Source of the DNA: Oscillospiraceae bacterium
GTDB taxonomy: Bacteria > Bacillota > Clostridia > Oscillospirales > Ruminococcaceae
Reading direction: 5' to 3'
DNA: 64,000 nucleotides
NCBI GenBank assembly: GCA_022770625.1
Contig: JALEHK010000083.1
Span: 45,556 to 109,555 of the forward strand
The position numbers and the translations under genes are program-made. The notes under the pieces were generated by a model, which had not been told where the DNA came from, searched no databases, and was given only the letters and a program-made list of their open reading frames with translations. Shown in pieces: positions 33,930 to 42,771 of this stretch; position 1 is the first letter of the stretch, and every line of letters starts with the position of its first letter.

Positions 33930-34406
33930 TCAGTTTTCTTTTACTTTTTTCCCGGTTATATGCTCAGGGGTCAGTTCAAGGACAAGAACGTGCGCTCCCG
34001 AGTGGATCAGCTCATGCTGAAGATATTCTTCATCTTCGGTAAATTTCCGGCACAGATCGGCGCAGATGCGAAGCGCTTTTTCATGATCTTCGACCGGGCG
34101 GATCCGTCCGAAAACGATCACGCTCCGGATATTGAGCGCCCATTCTCCCTCGTTTCGGTACCCTTCGTCCATCACGCAGTAGCTTACCTTTTCGCAGGCG
34201 CGGATGGCGTCCAGCTTATGTCCTTCTCCGGCACCGTGAAAATAGATTTTTCCGTCCTCTTCACAGTAGTAATGATCCATCGGCACACCGTACGGATAAC
34301 CGTCCTTACCCAGTACCGAAAGGACGCCGCGCGGTTCGCTTTTGAGGATCTCGATGCAGGCTTCTTTGGAGAGCGCCTGCTTAAAGCGTCTCATTTTCTG
34401 AAACAT
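33930..34406 (-). CDS. Pyridoxamine 5'-phosphate oxidase-like FMN-binding protein
   Basis: A 158-residue split-barrel flavoprotein of the PNPOx-like family. GVLSVLGKDGYPYGVPM, IYFHGAGEGHKLDAI and VIVFGRI are typical of the small nitroimidazole-resistance/NimA-like branch. It probably binds FMN or a deazaflavin-like cofactor and reduces small molecules. ATG 34406 follows AAGGGGGG. Confidence 0.85.
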   Translation of the reverse strand: MFQKMRRFKQALSKEACIEILKSEPRGVLSVLGKDGYPYGVPMDHYYCEEDGKIYFHGAGEGHKLDAIRACEKVSYCVMDEGYRNEGEWALNIRSVIVFGRIRPVEDHEKALRICADLCRKFTEDEEYLQHELIHSGAHVLVLELTPEHITGKKVKEN

Positions 34407-34616
34407 GGTAAAATCCCCCCTTGGTTTGTTTTTTCTCATTATACCCTGTTTTTTCCGCGGCTGTCAATCGGGTTTTAAAAAGGGAAAATCGGTTTCTTTT
34501 GGAACAATTTATAAATAATCCCTGAGAGCGGTTGATTTTTGGACAGGCGGTTGATATAATAGTTCAATAGCAAGCAATACGGAACCCGCGGGACGTGGCG
34601 AAAGGCAGGAATCAAG

Positions 34617-35486
34617 TTGGCAAAGAAGAAAAGGCGGCTGACGGAACAGGAACAGCGCCAGAAAGAGATGCAGGAGCTGATCAAGCTTAAGAAGATGCGC
34701 CGGGCGGCGCAGGAAGGCCGTCAGCTTGAGCAGGGGGAAGGGCTTACCTTTGAAAAGGAAGAGGAGCTTGTCCCCAAGACGTTTAAGGAAAAGTGGAAAA
34801 ACTACTGGTATCATTATAAGACCCAGACATGGCTCAGCCTTTTTGTCGCGGTACTGGTCGTGTGGTTCGTTAAGGACGTTTTCTTCGGCACCAAGTCCGA
34901 CCTGACGATCGGCGTTGCGACCTATACCGGCGTCAGCTATTTCACCGACGCGATCGATGAGGATCTCTCCGCCTATGCGCAGGACTATAACGGTGACGGA
35001 AAAGTAGTCGTTTCGGCGAGCGAGTCGTATTTCAGCATGAGCGACGCGGAGATGGCGAGCACCTATTACCAGAAGTTTATCGCGGAGGTCGCAGGCGGAT
35101 CGGAACTGACCTTTGTACTGGACGATTATACCTACGATATTCTGATGGACAACAGCGACGGAGAGAGTATGTTTATCGATTTCGGCGAGCTTTATCCGGA
35201 CGTGGATTATGTAAGCGGGGACAAGATCGACATCACCGATACCTCGCTCGGAAAACTCTGGCACCTTTCCTCTCTCGGAAAGACGGAACTGGAAGGGTAC
35301 GGCGACCGGCGGTACTATCTCTGTGTCCGCTACCTCGGAAATTCGGCAAAGGACAATGAGAAAAACCGGGAAGAGCTGGAGCACGCGCTCGATTTTGTCA
35401 ACAACCTGATCTCCGAGACCAATCCGGAATATAAGGATAACCGTCCGTATTATGACATCGACCGTGATGTTGAAACCAAAAACTGA
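34617..35486 (+). CDS. Single-pass membrane protein of unknown function
   Basis: A 289-residue protein starting at TTG 34617 with AGGCAGGA upstream. The first 45 residues are Lys/Arg/Gln-rich and probably coiled. A motif KTFKEKWKNYWYHYK precedes one membrane helix (about 70-88). The remaining 200 residues, probably extracytoplasmic, are acidic and mixed alpha/beta. I recognise the domain layout as common in Clostridia but cannot name a function. Confidence 0.75.
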   Translation: MAKKKRRLTEQEQRQKEMQELIKLKKMRRAAQEGRQLEQGEGLTFEKEEELVPKTFKEKWKNYWYHYKTQTWLSLFVAVLVVWFVKDVFFGTKSDLTIGVATYTGVSYFTDAIDEDLSAYAQDYNGDGKVVVSASESYFSMSDAEMASTYYQKFIAEVAGGSELTFVLDDYTYDILMDNSDGESMFIDFGELYPDVDYVSGDKIDITDTSLGKLWHLSSLGKTELEGYGDRRYYLCVRYLGNSAKDNEKNREELEHALDFVNNLISETNPEYKDNRPYYDIDRDVETKN

Positions 35487-35489
35487 AAA

Positions 35490-35525
35490 GAAAAAAGACA
35501 TGGGGGTTTCTCCATGTCTTTTTTT
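35490..35525 (+). terminator. Terminator between convergent genes
   Basis: AAAAAAGACATGG pairs with CCATGTCTTTTTT. Confidence 0.88.
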
Positions 35526-35533
35526 GCGCATAT

Positions 35534-36562
35534 TTACCGCTGAACGCTTCCTGAGCCGTTTCCGGCGGCAAGCGCCAGAATCTCGTCCTCGCTCATCAGG
35601 CTGAAGTCGCCCTCGACGCTGTGCTTGAGACAGCAGGCCGCTGCCGCAAAGCCGACCGTTTTCTCCGGCGTCCAGTCTTTTTGTACGCCGGTCAGGATTC
35701 CGGCGGAAAAGGCGTCTCCGCTTCCGACGCGGTCTACGATGTGCATCGTGTACTGAGGAGAGCAGGCGATTGCGTCGCTGTTTTCCGCGCTCCAAAGGCT
35801 TCCTTTAAAGCGGTTGTCGCTTGCCGAAAGGCTGCGTCTCTGGGTCAGGGCGATAAGCGGGATTTTGTACCGCTCGTTGACCATCCTGCTGGCGGAAAGG
35901 CATCCGGCGGGGGTGAGGTTGGTGTCCTCGGTGGGGAGGGAAGAGGTGTCGATCTCTAAAACGGTTCGGATATGCTCTTCATTGGCAATCAGCAGATCGA
36001 CGTATTGCATCAGGTTTTGCATGACCGGACGAGCCTCTTCGATGCTCCACATTTTTCCACGGTAGTTAAGGTCGCAGCTGACCTTGACGCCTTTTTTCCT
36101 CGCCGTCTTGCAGGCGGCTTCGACGCATTTTCTCATCTCGGGGCTGATGGCGGGGGTGATGCCGGAAAAATGGAACCAGTCTTTTCCCGAGAGAATCGCG
36201 TTCCAGTCAAAGTCACTGGCTTTTGCGACGGCAATCGAAGAACCGGCGCGGTCGTAGATGACCTTGGAGGCGCGCTGAGAGGCGCCGTTTTCGATAAAGT
36301 ACAGGCCGATGCGGGGTCCCTGACGGAGGATATGGCGGGTCTCGACGCCGAGGGCGCGCAGGGCGTTGACGGCGATCTGGCCCAGCTCCTGATCGGGGAG
36401 GGCGGTAACAAACTCCGCGTCCAGTCCGCAGTTGGCAAGGCTGACCGCGACGTTTGCTTCCCCGCCGCCGGCTACGATGTCAAACTGGCCGGTTTGCAGA
36501 AAGCGGGCGTGGGCAGGCGGGGAAAGGCGGAGCATAATCTCGCCGAAGGTAACGGTTTTCAT
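35534..36562 (-). CDS. kdgK: 2-dehydro-3-deoxygluconokinase (PfkB family)
   Basis: A 342-residue ribokinase/PfkB sugar kinase. The N-terminal GGGEANVAVSLA and the catalytic/anion-hole GSGDAFSAGI are present. Because it is followed in the genome by KDPG aldolase, it most likely phosphorylates 2-keto-3-deoxygluconate to KDPG in hexuronate breakdown. ATG 36562 follows AAAGGAG; an upstream in-frame GTG is less likely. The gene lies 14 bp after eda in the same transcript. Confidence 0.9.
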   Translation of the reverse strand: MKTVTFGEIMLRLSPPAHARFLQTGQFDIVAGGGEANVAVSLANCGLDAEFVTALPDQELGQIAVNALRALGVETRHILRQGPRIGLYFIENGASQRASKVIYDRAGSSIAVAKASDFDWNAILSGKDWFHFSGITPAISPEMRKCVEAACKTARKKGVKVSCDLNYRGKMWSIEEARPVMQNLMQYVDLLIANEEHIRTVLEIDTSSLPTEDTNLTPAGCLSASRMVNERYKIPLIALTQRRSLSASDNRFKGSLWSAENSDAIACSPQYTMHIVDRVGSGDAFSAGILTGVQKDWTPEKTVGFAAAACCLKHSVEGDFSLMSEDEILALAAGNGSGSVQR

Positions 36563-36576
36563 CGCTGACACTCCTT

Positions 36577-37422
36577 TCAGGCTTCAACAAAGAGAATCTG
36601 CTGACCTGCGGCAAAAGCGGTCAGTGCGTTTTCGCCGCAGGGGGTATAGGAAATTCCCATCAGGCTTAAATAGGCGGAAAGCCGCGCCGCGCTCCGAACC
36701 GAGACGGCGGGAAGCGTTCCTTCGATCGGGAGAAGGCTTGAGAGAAGATCCTCGTCACCGGATACAGGAAGGCTGCGCAGGGCAAAGCCGTGTACCGCAC
36801 GGACGGCTTCGGCAGTCAGGCGGGTGATCTTTTCGTAGTCTCCCTCCGCGAGCGCCTCTCCCGGCACCATAAAGCTCCCGCCGCAGCAAAGCACCTTTTT
36901 ATTGGAAAGGTAGGCGGGGAGGTTAGCAAGGTTCACGCCGCCGGTCGGCATAAAGCGCATCTGCGGATAGGGAGCGGAAACGGCCTTGATGGCGGCGGCT
37001 CCGCCGTTTGCTTCGGCGGGGAAGAACTTGACGGCAGATAGCCCCAGTTCGATCGCCTGTTCAATATCCGAAGGGGTCGCGCAGCCGGGGATGACCGGGA
37101 TCCCGTGATCCAGACAGTACCGCACGACCTTCGGGTTCAGACCCGGCGAGACGATAAAGGAAGCGCCGGCGTCTGCGGCGGCTTTCGCCTGCTCGGGGGT
37201 CAGAACCGTTCCCGCGCAGATCAGCATATCGGGGAAGCGCTCATGCATCGCACGGATCGCATCGGCCGCTGCCGCAGTGCGGAAGGTGACCTCGGCCGCC
37301 GGAAGTCCGCCGTTTATCAGCGCCCCGGCAAGCGCGGGGGCGGAGGAGGCGTCCTCGATTTTGATGACCGGTAAAATTCCGAGAGCATAAACTTTTTTAA
37401 GAATGGGGTCGATACAGAGCAT
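36577..37422 (-). CDS. eda: KDPG/KHG aldolase with C-terminal extension
   Basis: A 281-residue protein. Residues 1-210 are a class I aldolase with Glu44 (AEVTFRT) and Schiff-base Lys132 (AVKFFPAE), which splits KDPG into pyruvate and glyceraldehyde 3-phosphate. Normal Eda is about 205-215 residues. The extra 65-70 residues here (VSVRSAARLSAYLSLMG ... LTAFAAGQQILFVEA) look like half of a glyoxalase/VOC-type fold. First gene of the eda-kdgK unit. Confidence 0.92.
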   Translation of the reverse strand: MLCIDPILKKVYALGILPVIKIEDASSAPALAGALINGGLPAAEVTFRTAAAADAIRAMHERFPDMLICAGTVLTPEQAKAAADAGASFIVSPGLNPKVVRYCLDHGIPVIPGCATPSDIEQAIELGLSAVKFFPAEANGGAAAIKAVSAPYPQMRFMPTGGVNLANLPAYLSNKKVLCCGGSFMVPGEALAEGDYEKITRLTAEAVRAVHGFALRSLPVSGDEDLLSSLLPIEGTLPAVSVRSAARLSAYLSLMGISYTPCGENALTAFAAGQQILFVEA

Positions 37423-38061
37423 ATGATCCGTCCTTTCCGTTTGATGAAAAATCCTCTGTCTTTACTTTAGCACAGACCAAAGAAAAAAGATAGGATTTTT
37501 CTTCTTTTGAATATCAGTTTTTTCTTTTGCCACCGGTTGAGAGGGGAAAAGCCGCGGAGCGCCGTTGTGCACAGCAAAGGAGCGGCTTTTTTATGGAATA
37601 TGCCGTGGGCAAAAACCACAACGGAAAAGGTGCAAAAAGCCGATATATGAAGCATTTGTATATGTTCATAATTTGGAAACATATCAATAGATTTCTGCAT
37701 AAAAAACGGCTCGGTTTGTTGACAGTATATTTTGTATAAATCATGCCGGGAATATCTGTACATTTCGATTAAAAAATGGGGCAAATGTTGGAAAAGTGGG
37801 ATTTTTTGGGAAAATGAAGTCGTAAATTTCGCGATTTTCGATTCAATTTTTGAAAATACAGGAAATTTTTGAAAATATTATGGAAAAATATCTTGAAAAT
37901 GGATGTTTACGCACGATTTCTTTCCAGTTTATTTTTAGTTGAGCAAAATGCACAAATGCTAAAATCGAACTTTGGACAATAAAGAACTAGCCAGAAACGG
38001 AAAATTTTGATATACTACAAACAACGCAAAACGTTCCACATTAATTAGGAGGTTTTAAATC
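37423..38061. other. Divergent regulatory region between eda and msmK
   Basis: 639 bp with no convincing gene. It contains GAAAAATCCT (37446-37455) / AGGATTTTTC (37492-37501); a plus-strand terminator-like hairpin AAAAGCCGC / GCGGCTTTT followed by TT (37547-37592) with no plus-strand gene before it; ATATGTT-N11-AACATAT (37660-37684); and two copies of AATTTTTGAAAATA (37845, 37864) in AT-rich DNA before the msmK promoter. A weak eda promoter may lie near 37463. Confidence 0.55.
37988..38016 (+). promoter_or_regulatory. msmK promoter
   Basis: TAGCCA 37988-37993, 17-bp spacer, TATACT 38011-38016. Confidence 0.6.
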
Positions 38062-39180
38062 ATGGCAAGCCTTTCGCTCAAAAACATCTATAAAAAATAC
38101 GCAGGCGGCGTAACCGCTGTTTCTGACTTCTGCCTGGAAATCCAGGATAAAGAATTTATTGTTCTGGTCGGTCCTTCCGGCTGCGGTAAGTCCACCACCC
38201 TGAGAATGATCGCCGGTCTGGAAGAGATCTCCGAAGGCGAACTGTACATCGGCGACCGTCTGGTCAACGACGTTGCGCCTAAGGATCGTGATATCGCGAT
38301 GGTTTTCCAGAACTACGCTCTGTATCCTCACATGACCGTATTCGATAACATGGCATTCGGTCTGAAGCTCCGCAAGACCCCCAAGGAAGAGATCAAAAAA
38401 CGTGTTGAAGAAGCTGCCCGCATCCTCGACATCACCCACCTGCTTGACCGTAAACCCAAGGCTCTGTCCGGTGGTCAGCGTCAGCGTGTTGCTCTGGGTC
38501 GTGCAATCGTCCGTGAGCCTCAGGTATTCCTTCTGGACGAACCTCTGTCCAACCTGGACGCTAAGCTCCGTGCACAGATGAGAACCGAGCTGTCCAAGCT
38601 GCATCTCCGTCTGGGCACCACCTTCATCTACGTTACCCACGACCAGACCGAAGCTATGACCATGGGCGACAGAATCGTTGTCATGAAAGACGGCTTCATT
38701 CAGCAGGTCGATACTCCTCAGCATCTGTACGATATGCCCGCGAACGAGTTCGTTGCAGGCTTCATCGGTTCTCCTCAGATGAACTTCCTCGATGCAAAAC
38801 TCGAGAAGGAAGGCGACAAGTACGTTGTCAAATTCGGCGACTACTCCTGCGTCGTTCCCGCTGCGAAAGCTGCTGCTGCTTCTGCTGAGCTGGAAAGCCA
38901 TGTCGGCAAAGAAGTTACCCTCGGTATCCGTCCTGAGAACCTCAAGGACGAGGAAGCTGTCATCAACGCTGCTTCTTCCGGCGTAATCGACGCTAAGGTA
39001 GAAGTTACCGAAATGATGGGCGCTGAGATCTATCTGTACGTTACCTGCGCAGATATGCCTCTGACCGCTCGTGTCAGCCCCAGAAACACCGCTCGTGTCG
39101 GCGACGTCATCAAGATGGCTCTGGATCTGAACTCTATCCACCTGTTCGACAAAGAGACCGAAAAGACCATCCTCAACTAA
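38062..39180 (+). CDS. msmK: Multi-sugar ABC transporter ATPase
   Basis: A 372-residue MsmK/UgpC/MalK-type ATPase. Walker A GPSGCGKS, signature LSGGQRQR, Walker B VFLLDEP, switch His in YVTHDQTEA and the C-terminal TOBE/regulatory domain (GIRPENL) are all present. It is encoded alone, with no binding protein or permease, as is usual in Firmicutes where one ATPase serves several sugar importers. Strong AGGAGG site and optimal codons suggest abundance. Confidence 0.94.
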   Translation: MASLSLKNIYKKYAGGVTAVSDFCLEIQDKEFIVLVGPSGCGKSTTLRMIAGLEEISEGELYIGDRLVNDVAPKDRDIAMVFQNYALYPHMTVFDNMAFGLKLRKTPKEEIKKRVEEAARILDITHLLDRKPKALSGGQRQRVALGRAIVREPQVFLLDEPLSNLDAKLRAQMRTELSKLHLRLGTTFIYVTHDQTEAMTMGDRIVVMKDGFIQQVDTPQHLYDMPANEFVAGFIGSPQMNFLDAKLEKEGDKYVVKFGDYSCVVPAAKAAAASAELESHVGKEVTLGIRPENLKDEEAVINAASSGVIDAKVEVTEMMGAEIYLYVTCADMPLTARVSPRNTARVGDVIKMALDLNSIHLFDKETEKTILN

Positions 39181-39209
39181 TTGGTCATATCGGATTTGAT
39201 CTGAATGGT

Positions 39210-39247
39210 AAAGCGCATCCTTCGAGAAATCGGAGGATGCGCTTTTT
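39210..39247 (+). terminator. msmK terminator
   Basis: AAAGCGCATCC pairs with GGATGCGCTTTTT. Confidence 0.88.
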
Positions 39248-39395
39248 GTATACTCTGAGCGGCTGGCGGGAAAATTTTGTTTCAGGCTGCGCATAATCAT
39301 CGTCATTTCCGCCTATATACAAGGCATTTGATACGATGGTACAGTTTTTGTGGCTGTATCCGATCAGAAAAAGATGAATTTCCAAAGAATGATAA

Positions 39396-39410
39396 AAGTT
39401 TGACAAACTT
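39396..39410 (+). promoter_or_regulatory. Palindrome upstream of ldh, candidate operator
   Basis: AAGTTTG-A-CAAACTT, a perfect 15-bp palindrome about 48 bp before the ldh -35. The rest of 39248-39395 shows nothing recognisable. Confidence 0.5.
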
Positions 39411-39457
39411 GACAAAAAGTTATCAATCGATGTGCTCGACTTCTAATTCCTAGTGAA

Positions 39458-39486
39458 TTGACAGGAATTATCCGACGGGGTATAAT
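39458..39486 (+). promoter_or_regulatory. ldh promoter (perfect consensus)
   Basis: TTGACA 39458-39463, 17-bp spacer, TATAAT 39481-39486. Confidence 0.88.
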
Positions 39487-39544
39487 TGAATCGAAAAGAG
39501 GAAACAATGTACCTGTAATCAGGGATGTGAAAGGAGAAAGGTCT

Positions 39545-40489
39545 ATGCAGATCGATAAACGGAAGGTCGTTATTGTCGGAACGGGAATGGTTGGGATGAG
39601 CTATGCCTACTGCCTTTTGAATCAGGCGGCCTGTGACGAACTGGTTCTGATCGACATCAACCGCAAGCGCGCCGAGGGCGAAGCGATGGACTTAAACCAC
39701 GGGCTTGCCTTTGCGGCTTCTAATATGCTGATCTATGCGGGCGAGTACAGCGACTGCGAGGACGCGGACGTGGTCGTGATCTGTGCGGGCGTCGCACAGA
39801 AGCCGGGCGAAACGCGGCTGGATCTCTTAAAGCGCAACACCGCCGTTTTTCGGTCGATCGTGGAGCCGATCACCGCTTCGGGGTTCAACGGGATCTTTCT
39901 TGTCGCGACCAACCCGGTCGATATCATGACCCGGATTACCTGTGAACTGAGCGGGTTTAACGTCCGCAGGGTCATCGGGAGCGGAACGGCGCTGGATACG
40001 GCGCGGCTGCGGTACCTGCTGGGCGACTATCTCAAGACCGATCCCCGGAACATCCACGGCTATGTCATGGGCGAACACGGCGACAGCGAGTTTGTTTCCT
40101 GGAGCCAGACGATGCTTGCGACCAAGCCGATCATGGAACTTTGCGCCGAAGATCCGGGGATCCGTCCCGAACGGCTTCATGAGATCGAAGAAGAGGTTCG
40201 TACCGCCGCTTATAAGATCATTGAGGCCAAAAACGCGACCTATTACGGGATCGGGATGGCGCTGACCCGGATCACAAAGGCGATTCTCGGCGATGAGCAC
40301 AGCGTGTTAACGGTATCGGCGATGCTCAAGGGCGAGTACGGTCAGCGGGACGTTTATGTCGGCGTGCCTTGCATCATCAACCGAAACGGCGTCCAGAAGA
40401 TCCTTCCACTCAATCTCTCGGATGAGGAAAAGGAAAAGCTCGGAAAATCCTGCGATACGCTCAGAGAAAGCTATCGGGAAATCTGGTAA
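39545..40489 (+). CDS. ldh: L-lactate dehydrogenase
   Basis: A 314-residue NAD-dependent LDH/MDH-family enzyme. The dinucleotide motif GTGMVGM is near residue 12, the substrate-loop Arg in GETRLDLL, catalytic Asp/His in MGEHGDSE. The loop residue pattern AQKPGETR is that of lactate rather than malate dehydrogenase. It regenerates NAD+ by reducing pyruvate. ATG 39545 follows AAAGGAG. Confidence 0.93.
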   Translation: MQIDKRKVVIVGTGMVGMSYAYCLLNQAACDELVLIDINRKRAEGEAMDLNHGLAFAASNMLIYAGEYSDCEDADVVVICAGVAQKPGETRLDLLKRNTAVFRSIVEPITASGFNGIFLVATNPVDIMTRITCELSGFNVRRVIGSGTALDTARLRYLLGDYLKTDPRNIHGYVMGEHGDSEFVSWSQTMLATKPIMELCAEDPGIRPERLHEIEEEVRTAAYKIIEAKNATYYGIGMALTRITKAILGDEHSVLTVSAMLKGEYGQRDVYVGVPCIINRNGVQKILPLNLSDEEKEKLGKSCDTLRESYREIW

Positions 40490-40556
40490 CAGGGAAAGTC
40501 GCTGATTCCGATCCTCAATCAGATGTGCGACTGGGGAGAAAAAACAGAAGATAAAA

Positions 40557-40600
40557 AGAGATCCGTCTGCCCGAAAAAATTTCAGGCAGGCGGATCTTTT
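40557..40600. terminator. Terminator between ldh and DUF11 gene
   Basis: AGATCCGTCTGCC pairs with GGCAGGCGGATCT (one mismatch), then TTT; A-rich on the other side so it could act both ways. Confidence 0.82.
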
Positions 40601-40626
40601 GCTTGTCAGAAAAGTGCGGATACGCT

Positions 40627-41478
40627 TTATACCGTTCCGGTGACTGTCAAAACGGTGGTGCCGGGGGTCATCGTCCAGATACCGTTCGCGTTCTGGGCAA
40701 AAGTGGCGGCGGGAACAGTAAGCTGATTGGCGAGAGTCGTAAACAGTCCGCTGGTCCGGTCGTAGCGGTAGTTGGTTCCTTCTGTCCAGGAGGTTCCGTT
40801 CAGCGTGACGGCGATCGGATCGAGAATCGGGTTGAAGGTGTCGGTCAGAACGACCGTGTCTTCGGCGGTCGCGGGAAGGTTTCCGGTGTTCTCGATCGTG
40901 AAGGTATAGGTCAGCTGGCCGTTTTCCGAAACGATGGCGGGTTCGACCGCTTTGCTGACGGCAAGCCGGGCGCGGCTTTCAGCCGGTACGGACGCTTCGG
41001 CGGTAACCGGAGCGGTCAGTCCTCCGCCGGTGACCGTAACGGTGTTGCTGATGGCGGATTCGGAGGAAAGGGGCGCGTATCCGGTTGTATCCGCCTGATA
41101 GACCAGGAGGGCGCTTCCGCCTGCCGGAACGCTGATACCGGTAAAGGTGAGCGGCGGGCCGGCCGTGACAGCCGGGGCCTCCTGAAGAACGCCGTTTTGG
41201 TAAAGCCGGGCGGAGCCTTCGGTATAGGAAAGCGGATAGAGGGTATTTTCGCCCGAAAGGTATCCGCCGAGATTATCCTGTACCGTCAGTCCGGTAAGCG
41301 GTGCGGCGCCACTGTTGATCATGGAAACGAGATAGGTGATCCTTCCTGCCGGGGCATATCCTGTTTCGACCGCCGTCTTGGATACGGCAAGCGTTTCGCG
41401 GATCTCACCGGTGACGGTATTGGAATTGGCGGTACCGCCGCTGTAGGAAAGGGTCGCGTAGTTGGTAAAGATGGCCAT
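40627..41478 (-). CDS. DUF11 repeat protein without signal peptide
   Basis: A 283-residue protein of beta-sandwich repeats. The first repeat includes YLVSMINSGAAPLTGLTVQD, the second YTFTIENTGNLPATAEDTVV, both typical of DUF11 (conserved repeat) domains normally found in secreted or cell-wall proteins. The N-terminus (MAIFTNYATLSYSG) is not a signal sequence and there is no anchor. It may be released by mother-cell lysis, for example as a spore-surface component, but that is a guess. Start follows GGAGTGATTG. Confidence 0.8.
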   Translation of the reverse strand: MAIFTNYATLSYSGGTANSNTVTGEIRETLAVSKTAVETGYAPAGRITYLVSMINSGAAPLTGLTVQDNLGGYLSGENTLYPLSYTEGSARLYQNGVLQEAPAVTAGPPLTFTGISVPAGGSALLVYQADTTGYAPLSSESAISNTVTVTGGGLTAPVTAEASVPAESRARLAVSKAVEPAIVSENGQLTYTFTIENTGNLPATAEDTVVLTDTFNPILDPIAVTLNGTSWTEGTNYRYDRTSGLFTTLANQLTVPAATFAQNANGIWTMTPGTTVLTVTGTV

Positions 41479-41552
41479 TCAATCACTCCTCTGCTTGGAA
41501 TAGGGAAAAATCCCTCTGTCCAGAATATGCAGGCGGAGCAATTTTGTTAAGT

Positions 41553-41588
41553 ACTGAATCAAGCACTGAATCAAGCACTGAATCAAGC
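41553..41588 (+). repeat. Three tandem 12-bp repeats at the permease stop codon
   Basis: ACTGAATCAAGC occurs three times without gaps (41553, 41565, 41577). The last unit contains the stop codon of the leftward permease gene. Confidence 0.9.
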
Positions 41589-42704
41589 GCCGAAAAAGGC
41601 GATCAGTCCCCATCCTGCCGGAAGAAGAACGGCGAGAAAGAGAAGGTTATACAGGGTAAAGCTCAAGAGATACTTTCCTTTTTCGGCCTTTTCGGTTCCG
41701 GTATAACAGCGGTAGGAGATCAGACTTGCGAGCGAAGCGATCAGCGTTCCGAGTCCGCCGATGTTGACGCCGTAAAGAAGGGGGAGAACCTTGTCTGTGA
41801 AGCCGGAAAGGAGAATCGCGGCGGGAACGTTGCTGATGATCTGGCTGAGGAGCGTGCCCGCGATCATCTCTTTTCCATCGATTACCCGGCGGATCAGTTC
41901 GGACACGACCGGGAGACGCTGCGTATTGCCGATGAAGATGAAAAAGGCGGCGAAGGTCAGAAGCAGGCCGTAGTCGGCAGTGCGAAAGAGTTTCCGGTCG
42001 GTCAGCAGGATTCCCGTTGCCGTGATCAGGAGCATGGCGGGGAAGGAGATCACCTTCAGCACACAGCCGATGCAGACGAGAAAAAGCGCCAGATCAACCG
42101 TCAGCTTTTTCCGGCTCAGGATCACGGCTTTTTCGGGGGAAACATTGATCGGTTCGGAACGGATCAGAGAAGCGCATACGATCAGCAAGAGAAGCGAGAG
42201 GGCGCTCAGCGGCAGCATCCAGAGAACCATCTGCCCGAAAGAAAGGGAAAACGAGGAGTAAAGATAAAGGTTCTGCGGGTTTCCGATTGGAGTCAGCATA
42301 CTTCCAAGGTTGGCGGCGATCGTCTGAAGGACGATGACCGGGATCAGAAGTGAGCGCTTATCCGCCATCGTAAGGATCATGACGGTGAAGGGGACAAAGG
42401 TGATGAGCGAGACGTCGTTGGTGATCAGCATACTGAGGAAAAAGGGGAGCGCGATCAGGCAGATCGTAAGCGAGCGGGTGGTTCTGGTGCGGGAAAGGAG
42501 AGCGCTTCCGATGGCGCGGAAAACGCCGATTTCCCGCAGTCCGGAAACGACCAGCATCAGCGAAAACAGAAGAGCAATCACCCGCCAGTCGATATAGGAC
42601 AGGTATTCCGCGGAGGGCGGAACCAAAAACGCAGAGATAAAAGCCAGAAAAGCGGAGGCGCTTAAGACTGGCTCTTTTTTCAGAAAGGAGCGGATTCTGT
42701 TCAT
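41583..42704 (-). CDS. SLC13/ArsB-type anion permease
   Basis: A 373-residue membrane protein with about ten to eleven spans and the ion-transporter-superfamily double-repeat pattern: TNDVSLITFVPF in the first half and ISNVPAAILLSG in the second, with NLGSMLTPIGNPQN between. It is shorter than typical SLC13 members and could carry arsenite, citrate-like acids or sulfate. Its stop is in a 12-bp tandem repeat. Confidence 0.82.
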   Translation of the reverse strand: MNRIRSFLKKEPVLSASAFLAFISAFLVPPSAEYLSYIDWRVIALLFSLMLVVSGLREIGVFRAIGSALLSRTRTTRSLTICLIALPFFLSMLITNDVSLITFVPFTVMILTMADKRSLLIPVIVLQTIAANLGSMLTPIGNPQNLYLYSSFSLSFGQMVLWMLPLSALSLLLLIVCASLIRSEPINVSPEKAVILSRKKLTVDLALFLVCIGCVLKVISFPAMLLITATGILLTDRKLFRTADYGLLLTFAAFFIFIGNTQRLPVVSELIRRVIDGKEMIAGTLLSQIISNVPAAILLSGFTDKVLPLLYGVNIGGLGTLIASLASLISYRCYTGTEKAEKGKYLLSFTLYNLLFLAVLLPAGWGLIAFFGA

Positions 42705-42729
42705 GAAAAAACCTTCTTAAACCCGAAAA

Positions 42730-42751
42730 CGGCTCCGAAAAATCGGAGCCG
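42730..42751 (-). terminator. asnS terminator
   Basis: CGGCTCCGA and TCGGAGCCG around AAAA; on the minus strand TTTTCGGGTTT follows. Confidence 0.78.
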
Positions 42752-42771
42752 CAGGGAGTATTGAATTTCGA

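Noticed and set aside
37709..37738. TTGACA followed by TATAAA as a promoter
   Set aside because: The spacer is only 10 bp.
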